Positions 59,487 to 64,000 of a stretch of DNA of 64,000 nucleotides are shown here, in pieces. Where the stretch lies: NCBI GenBank assembly GCA_963821025.1, contig CAWGCG010000003.1, positions 434,001 to 498,000 of the forward strand. Reading direction: 5' to 3'. A program made the position numbers and the translations under genes. Each line of letters opens with the position of its first letter. Positions within the stretch are counted from its first letter, which is position 1. This DNA is from WHSW01 sp963821025 (GTDB lineage: Bacteria; Actinomycetota; Thermoleophilia; Solirubrobacterales; 70-9). Below the pieces are notes generated by a model. The model was given only the letters and a program-made list of their open reading frames with translations. It made no database searches and was not told the origin of the DNA.

Positions 59487-60934
59487 TCGCTCGGTGCCGC
59501 CGGGAGCACGATCGAAAAGGTCGAACCGACCCCGGGCCTCGAGTCGAGCTCGGCCCAGCCTCCGTGGGCCTCGGCGATCGCTCGCACGATCGAGAGTCCA
59601 AGCCCGGCGCCGTCGCCCCGGCTGCGGTCGGTGGCCCGGGCGCGCACGTAGCGCGCGAAGATCCGCTCGCGGTCGGCCGGGTCGACCCCCGGGCCTTCGT
59701 CGCGGACCCAGAGCCGTGCCTGCTCGCCGTCGAGCGAGCTGCCGAGCCAGATCGTCTCCCCGGTGCGGGTGTGATGAACGGCGTTGTCGGCGAGGTTCAT
59801 CATCGCCTGGGTGAGCCGGTGCTGATCGGCGCGCACGATCCCGACGCCGGTCCCCTCGAGCTGCCATTCGCGCTCGCCGAGGCTGCTGGCCTTGGCGAAC
59901 AGGTCATGGGTGAACAGGTCGAGGTCGAGCGGGCTCGTCCGCAGGAAGTCCGGCCGCGGAGCCTTGGTCAACAAGAGCAAGTCGTCGACGTAGCGGCTCA
60001 TCCGGTCGAGCTCGTCCTGGATCACCGCGATCGCCTCCTGGCGCTCTCGCGGCGAGTCGCCGAGGGTCTCGATGTGGCCGCGAATCACCGTGATCGGCGT
60101 GCGCAGCTCGTGGCTGACGTCGGTGAGGAAGTCCTTTTGGTCGGCGAACGCCGTTTCGAGCCGGTCGAGCATGCTGTTGAAGGTTCGACCGAGCTCGGCG
60201 ATCTCGTCGCCTCCGCTGACCGGGATCCGGCCGGAGAGATCGGTGTCGCTGATCGTCCTCGCGGTCCGCGACAGCGCCTGCAGCGGAACGATCGCTCGCC
60301 CGGCGGCGAGCCAGATGAACAGCGAGGCCAACAGCAAGACCACGATCGAGACGCCGATCGCGATCATCACCGCGCTCTCGACCTGCTCGCGCTCTGCGGC
60401 GGTCAACGCAGCGACCACGAGGGTGCCGGACTGGTCGCCGGCGGAGACGGGAACGGCGACGTAGCGGGCCTCGCCGAGGTCGGTCTCGACCCGTCCGCTC
60501 GACGGCTCCTGACCGGCGGCGACGCCGGCGAAGGAGTCCTCCAACTCGCCCACATCCGGCGCCGCCTTGGCGTCGTGCATCTCGTCGCCGACGAAGGTCA
60601 CCAGGGCGCCATCCGGCGGCGCCGCAGTCTGCATCAGATAAGCGTCGAAGAGCTGATCGATGCTCTTGAACGGCCGCCCGTTCCCCGGTTGCCCGGTCTC
60701 GGTCAGTCCGCGCAGCGAGTCGACGGTCGGCAGCAGCTCGCGTTCGACTTGGTCGCCGATCCGCGACATCAGCACCTCGCGCAAGACCAGCACGGAGGCG
60801 GCCGTGGAGACGATCAGCAGGGCGAGAAAGGAGACCAGGACCCTGGTCCGCACCCCCGCGAGCAGCGACTTGCGCGCCGCGTCGTCGGTTGTGGCCTCCT
60901 CGCCCTCAGCCGGCGACCGGGACTCGATCAACAC
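59483..60934 (-). CDS. Sensor histidine kinase
   Basis: A 483-residue membrane kinase. Two transmembrane helices (about 31-52 and 189-212) enclose an external sensor domain of about 135 residues, followed by HAMP (about 213-265), DHp with His275 in DVSHELRTP, and the ATPase with NLADNAVHH, DEGPGVD and GAGLGLSIV. It phosphorylates the regulator encoded downstream. GTG 60934 is preceded by TACATT 6 nt upstream, so it can be transcribed independently of the gene at 60984. The external domain does not match a known ligand-binding fold by eye. Confidence 0.93.
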   Translation of the reverse strand: MLIESRSPAEGEEATTDDAARKSLLAGVRTRVLVSFLALLIVSTAASVLVLREVLMSRIGDQVERELLPTVDSLRGLTETGQPGNGRPFKSIDQLFDAYLMQTAAPPDGALVTFVGDEMHDAKAAPDVGELEDSFAGVAAGQEPSSGRVETDLGEARYVAVPVSAGDQSGTLVVAALTAAEREQVESAVMIAIGVSIVVLLLASLFIWLAAGRAIVPLQALSRTARTISDTDLSGRIPVSGGDEIAELGRTFNSMLDRLETAFADQKDFLTDVSHELRTPITVIRGHIETLGDSPRERQEAIAVIQDELDRMSRYVDDLLLLTKAPRPDFLRTSPLDLDLFTHDLFAKASSLGEREWQLEGTGVGIVRADQHRLTQAMMNLADNAVHHTRTGETIWLGSSLDGEQARLWVRDEGPGVDPADRERIFARYVRARATDRSRGDGAGLGLSIVRAIAEAHGGWAELDSRPGVGSTFSIVLPAAPSE

Positions 60935-60940
60935 CCGGCA

Positions 60941-60946
60941 AATGTA
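60941..60946 (-). promoter_or_regulatory. Putative -10 element for the two-component operon
   Basis: On the minus strand TACATT lies 6 nt before GTG 60934. Confidence 0.4.
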
Positions 60947-60983
60947 GCCGGGATCGTCGCACGGTCGCCCAGGCCTCAGTCGG

Positions 60984-61361
60984 TCAGGTCGTGATCTGGG
61001 CGAGCGTGTCGGTGTATTGGTCCTCGGCCGGGCTGTAATCGCTCGACCCGGGATCGCCGCCGGACGCTTCGTCGTCGGGGATCGGCGCCGGCGCCGCGAC
61101 CGTTACGCCCGCGGTTTCGGTCGTCGGAGCGAACGGTGCGGCTGCGGTCCCGCGGGGTGCTTGGCGGCGCTCGGCGCGGCCGGCGGGCCGACGGGCCCTC
61201 TCGCCCACCTGTGCGTGGGCGCCGGAGCCGGCCGCGGGTGCGTCGACGCTGGTCAGCGTGGTCTCGCCCTCGGGGCGAAGCAAGGTCATGTAGACGACGA
61301 CCAGGAGCACGCCGACGACGATCACCTGAGCCGCGACCACCTTCGGCCGACTGCCACTCAC
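60984..61361 (-). CDS. Small membrane-anchored secreted protein with DQY tail
   Basis: A protein of 125 residues from GTG 61361. One membrane segment (about 9-28, VAAQVIVVGVLLVVVYMTL) is followed by a long Ala/Pro/Glu/Arg-rich external region ending EDQYTDTLAQITT. The last block resembles DDQYAGQVAQIT in the protein at 61515, across the divergent promoter. No catalytic domain is visible. A longer frame to ATG 61439 would run through the direct repeats, so I prefer the GTG. It precedes the kinase gene by 49 nt, suggesting a regulatory or sensing connection with the two-component system. Confidence 0.65.
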   Translation of the reverse strand: MSGSRPKVVAAQVIVVGVLLVVVYMTLLRPEGETTLTSVDAPAAGSGAHAQVGERARRPAGRAERRQAPRGTAAAPFAPTTETAGVTVAAPAPIPDDEASGGDPGSSDYSPAEDQYTDTLAQITT

Positions 61362-61381
61362 GCGGCAATACTTGCGAATCC

Positions 61382-61414
61382 TTATGAGAGTGTGATGAGA
61401 CCTTGATGAGACTG
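61382..61414 (+). promoter_or_regulatory. Three 11-bp-phased direct repeats, putative response-regulator box
   Basis: Units start at 61382 (TTATGAGAG), 61393 (TGATGAGAC) and 61404 (TGATGAGAC). The exact 11-bp period places the sites on one face of the helix, as for PhoB/OmpR-type regulators, and the region lies between divergent genes beside such a regulator. Confidence 0.65.
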
Positions 61415-61471
61415 GGGGCCGGATAAGAACGTTTCTCATTGCGCCCTCACGGTGGTCTCACCAGGCCGGGC

Positions 61472-61477
61472 TAGCTT
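61472..61477 (+). promoter_or_regulatory. Putative -10 element for the LPFTG gene
   Basis: TAGCTT lies 37 nt before GTG 61515; a leader of about 31 nt would include the Shine-Dalgarno AAGGAG at 61501-61506. Confidence 0.45.
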
Positions 61478-61514
61478 GCGTGTCGTCAACCCTCGTTATC
61501 AAGGAGACAGGCAA

Positions 61515-61856
61515 GTGCCAATCACCAAGCAGATCAAAACGAAGTTCGCCGCAGTCCTGGTGGTGGCTCTGTGCGGCTCGCTCGCGGTGCCCGTCTTCGC
61601 CGCAGCGCAGCAGCTCAAGCCCACCGACGACCAGTACGCGGGCCAGGTGGCCCAGATCACCCCGCCCAAGGGCGGCGGTACGGCTGAGACCACCGCTGAG
61701 CCCACGCCTACGGCCACCGGCCTCGGCGGCAACGTCGGTCCGCTGCCCTTCACCGGCTTCGACGTGATCGCGATGGCCGCCGTCGCGCTCGCGGTCACCG
61801 GCCTCGGGCTCGGACTCCAGCGCGCGGTTTCGCGCGAGTCCACCGACCAGCTCTAG
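61515..61856 (+). CDS. LPFTG surface protein, probable sortase substrate
   Basis: A 113-residue protein with signal peptide (about 1-31, ending VFAAA), a short Thr/Glu/Pro-rich stalk and a sorting signal: LPFTG at 77-81, a hydrophobic helix at 84-103 and the basic tail RAVSRESTDQL. It also carries DDQYAGQVAQIT at about 38-49. It has a strong Shine-Dalgarno (AAGGAG, 8 nt before GTG 61515), in contrast to many leaderless genes. It should be linked to the wall, perhaps by the class E sortase at 40337. Function is unknown. Confidence 0.75.
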   Translation: MPITKQIKTKFAAVLVVALCGSLAVPVFAAAQQLKPTDDQYAGQVAQITPPKGGGTAETTAEPTPTATGLGGNVGPLPFTGFDVIAMAAVALAVTGLGLGLQRAVSRESTDQL

Positions 61857-61919
61857 CTAGCAGGGACGCTAGCTCGCTCACTAGCACGGACGCTAGCTCG
61901 GCTAAGCAGGGAAGCTAGC
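61857..61919 (+). repeat. 24-bp tandem repeat with CTAGC/GCTAG hairpins
   Basis: Copies start at 61857 and 61881, with a partial third from 61905. Each holds CTAGC-N6-GCTAG, able to form a small hairpin. The array fills the gap between the LPFTG gene and nfo and may act as a bidirectional terminator. Confidence 0.7.
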
Positions 61920-62799
61920 GCGGCTTGCGCCGCCCGCCTCGTCGGCGGGCGGTGCGGCCGCGTTTTCGCAACGTCTTGGTCAGCTCGACCTCGGCGAGGT
62001 CGGGGCCATGGCCGTCGCGACCCGGCGTCTCCAGCAACGCGGGCAGGTCGTCGAAACGGGGCTCGGAGACGAAGCTCGCGATTCCACGCTCGCCGAGCTC
62101 GCCCTCACCGATGTTGGCGTGGCGGTCGCGGTTACCCCCGAGCGGGATCTTCGAGTCGTTGACGTGCAGGCAGCGAAGGCGCTCGAGGCCGACCTTCTGA
62201 TCGAACTCGTCGACGACGGCCGACAACGACCTGGCGTCGCGAACCTCGTAGCCGGAGGCGAGCAGGTGGCAGCAGTCGAGGCAGACGCCGACCCGGCGAT
62301 CTCCGTCGAGCAGGTCGATCAGGTCGGCGAGCTCGTCGAAGTTGCGACCGAGCGGTCCCTGGGTCCCGGCGGTGTTCTCCAGCAACACCGGTGTCTGGTC
62401 GGAGTCGTTCAGCGCCTTGGCGATCGCCTTGGCCGCGCGCTTCATCGAGGGGCCGTGCGGCTCGCCCTTGCGCGCGCCGGCATGCAGGACGACGCCGTCA
62501 GCGCCGATCCCGTCGCCGACCCGGAGGGCGTGTGAGAGCGAGGCGATCGATTTGGCGCGGATCTCGCGCTCCTTGGACGCGCAGTTGATCAGGTACACCG
62601 CGTGGATCACGACCGCTTTCAGCCGCGAGTCCTCGAAGGCCCCGCGAAACCGATCGAAGTCCCGCTGCGTGTACTTCGTCGGGCGCCACATCCGCGGGCT
62701 CTGGTTGAAGATCTGGATCGCGTCGCAGCCGCGCTCGGCGCCGCGCTCGACCGTCTTCTCGAGTCCGCCCGCCGTGGAAACATGCGCGCCGATCAACAT
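61915..62799 (-). CDS. nfo: Endonuclease IV
   Basis: A 294-residue AP endonuclease of base-excision repair. The TIM barrel carries zinc ligands in VVIHAVYLIN, VLLENTAG, CLDCCHLLASGYE and HVNDSKIPLG, with NRDRHANIGEGELG close to the C-terminal end. It cleaves 5' to abasic sites. ATG 62799 fits the family start MLIGAHVSTAGG. The last 25 residues are Arg-rich, beyond the usual end. It is convergent with the LPFTG gene and divergent from gltX. Confidence 0.95.
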   Translation of the reverse strand: MLIGAHVSTAGGLEKTVERGAERGCDAIQIFNQSPRMWRPTKYTQRDFDRFRGAFEDSRLKAVVIHAVYLINCASKEREIRAKSIASLSHALRVGDGIGADGVVLHAGARKGEPHGPSMKRAAKAIAKALNDSDQTPVLLENTAGTQGPLGRNFDELADLIDLLDGDRRVGVCLDCCHLLASGYEVRDARSLSAVVDEFDQKVGLERLRCLHVNDSKIPLGGNRDRHANIGEGELGERGIASFVSEPRFDDLPALLETPGRDGHGPDLAEVELTKTLRKRGRTARRRGGRRKPR

Positions 62800-62904
62800 T
62801 CGACGGCCTCATAAACTCGCTCGCGGTTGGCCGCGTTCACTGGCGCCATCGGCTCGCAGTATTCCTCGAAGGGCCGGCGCTGGTGGTCCGCCGGTCTCCA
62901 GCTG

Positions 62905-64000
62905 ATGAACAAGCCTCCGAGAGTTCGCTTCGCCCCCTCGCCAACCGGTGCCCTGCACATCGGCGGCGCGCGCACGGCGCTCTACAACTGGCTCGCCGCC
63001 CGCGGTTCGGGCGGCACGCTCGTCCTGCGAATCGAGGACACCGACCGCGAGCGCTCGACGCCCGAGAACGTCGAGCAGATCCTCGACGCTCTGGATTGGC
63101 TCGAGCTCGATTGGGACGAGGGTCCGGTGAGCCAGGCCGAGCGCATCGGCCGCCACCGGGAGCGGATCGCCGAGCTGGTCGAAGCGGGGCGCGCCTATCC
63201 GGACACCGCCACCGCCGAGGACGTCAGCGCCTTCAAGCGGGCTCACCCCGACTCGGGTTACCGGGGCGAGCGGCGACCCGGGGACCGAGCGGCGATCCGT
63301 CTGCGGGTCCCCGACGAGGGCGCGACCGTGGTCGACGACCTGATCCGGGGCCCAATCGAGTTCGAGAACCGGCTCACCGACGACTTCGTGATCGCGCGCG
63401 GCGACGGTACCCCGCTCTACAACTTCGCCGTCGCCGTCGACGACGCCGAGATGCGAATCAGCGACGTTATTCGCGGCGACGACCACCTCTCCAACACGCC
63501 GAGACAGCTGCTCGTGCTCGAGGCGCTCGGGGCGAGTCCACCGCGCTACGCCCATCTGCCGCTGCTGCACGGGCCCGACGGCAAGAAGCTCTCCAAGCGC
63601 CATGGCGCGGCGTCGGTTCAGGAGCTGCGCGCAGGTGGCTATCTGCCGGCCGCGGTGCGCAACTATCTCGCGCTGCTCGGCTGGGGGACCGAGGACGACA
63701 CCACCATCCTCTCGACCCCCGAGTTGGTCGAGCGCTTCTCGATCGCGCGCGTTCGCCGCTCCTCGGCGATCTTCGACGAGCGCAAGCTGCGCTGGCTCAA
63801 CGGGCGCTTCATGCGCGAGCTCGAGCTCGACGACTACGCCGGGGCGGTGGCCGATCGGCTCGAGGGCGACGGCCACGGCGATGCCGCCGCCGATCGCGAC
63901 CGGCTGCGCGCCGCATGCGCGATCGTCCAGGACAAGGCCCAGACGCTGGCCGAGGTCTGGCCCCTGATCGCCTTTTTGTTCGAGCCGCCGGTCGAGGATC
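62905..64000 (+). CDS. gltX: Glutamate--tRNA ligase, 5' part
   Basis: A class I synthetase that runs off the window after about 365 residues. It starts MNKPPRVRFAPSPTGALHIGGA at ATG 62905, with the HIGH-type motif as HIGG (residues 18-21) and LRIEDTDRERS. The KMSKS-type motif appears as KLSKRHG, and YNWLAARG, VIRGDDHLSNTPRQ and HLPLLHGPDGKKLSK agree with GluRS. The anticodon-binding domain has only begun. No other frame in this stretch competes. Whether it also charges tRNA-Gln depends on gatCAB, not seen here. Confidence 0.95.
   Translation, partial: MNKPPRVRFAPSPTGALHIGGARTALYNWLAARGSGGTLVLRIEDTDRERSTPENVEQILDALDWLELDWDEGPVSQAERIGRHRERIAELVEAGRAYPDTATAEDVSAFKRAHPDSGYRGERRPGDRAAIRLRVPDEGATVVDDLIRGPIEFENRLTDDFVIARGDGTPLYNFAVAVDDAEMRISDVIRGDDHLSNTPRQLLVLEALGASPPRYAHLPLLHGPDGKKLSKRHGAASVQELRAGGYLPAAVRNYLALLGWGTEDDTTILSTPELVERFSIARVRRSSAIFDERKLRWLNGRFMRELELDDYAGAVADRLEGDGHGDAAADRDRLRAACAIVQDKAQTLAEVWPLIAFLFEPPVED

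Noticed and set aside
1..64000. Mobile elements, prophage, restriction or other defence islands
   Set aside because: No transposase, integrase, terminal inverted repeats, methylase-nuclease pair or composition break is visible; the region looks like stable chromosome.

Overview
The window is high-GC DNA (coding regions look near 70% G+C) with densely packed genes, many GTG/TTG starts and frequent 1-8 base start/stop overlaps. Gene content (class E sortase, BldC/MerR-like small HTH protein, RsbU/RsbV-type regulators, LuxR-type regulators, argCJBD, secreted proteins with Lys-rich C-terminal modules) suggests an actinobacterium, most like the Solirubrobacterales/Thermoleophilia. That assignment is inference: there is no rRNA gene, and I found no tRNA, CRISPR array, insertion sequence or prophage.

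Layout. 1-4.7 kb: two tandem ferritin-like proteins, an L,D-transpeptidase, a hypothetical, a secreted beta-propeller protein and an aldo/keto reductase. 4.7-11 kb: penicillin-acylase-family hydrolase (minus), a large membrane protein, thrS. 11.2-20.8 kb: envelope-glycan genes: a GT2 glycosyltransferase, a five-gene minus-strand operon (NAD-synthase-like, asparagine synthetase, acyl carrier protein, AMP-forming ligase, flippase), a divergent GNAT protein and a GHL15-like glycosidase. 20.9-30.9 kb: informational and arginine genes in one direction: infC-rpmI-rplT, a terminator, an RNA 2'-O-methyltransferase, pheS-pheT, argC-argJ-argB-argD. 30.9-45 kb: more glycan genes (FemAB/CelD-like, polysaccharide deacetylase, GT4, Wzz/Wzc-like, O-antigen-ligase-like, second GHL15 paralogue), a 15-residue-repeat coiled-coil protein, class E sortase, argG, a cell-wall lytic enzyme and an MFS exporter. 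45-54.7 kb: signalling (HD-GYP with an HTH partner, PP2C phosphatase/kinase plus STAS, two LuxR-type regulators) and the initiating sugar transferase plus a second polymerase/ligase with TPRs; then SixA-like phosphatase. 54.8-64 kb: dnaE, a Cys-rich protein, a two-component system beside two small surface proteins, nfo and the 5' part of gltX, which runs off the window.

How it fits together. Sugar transferase, GT2/GT4, flippase, two polymerase/ligase proteins, Wzc-like regulator, deacetylase, FemAB-like protein and glycosidases form a scattered exopolysaccharide system. The ligase-ACP-AsnB set resembles the complement known next to exosortase A loci, but no exosortase is visible; a class E sortase and an LPFTG substrate are present. 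The OmpR-type regulator near 59 kb probably acts on three 11-bp-phased direct repeats at 61382-61414 between the two small surface-protein genes.

A recurring signal is a -10-like TAnnnT hexamer 6-10 nt upstream of about 17 start codons, implying widespread leaderless mRNAs; I used it to choose several starts.
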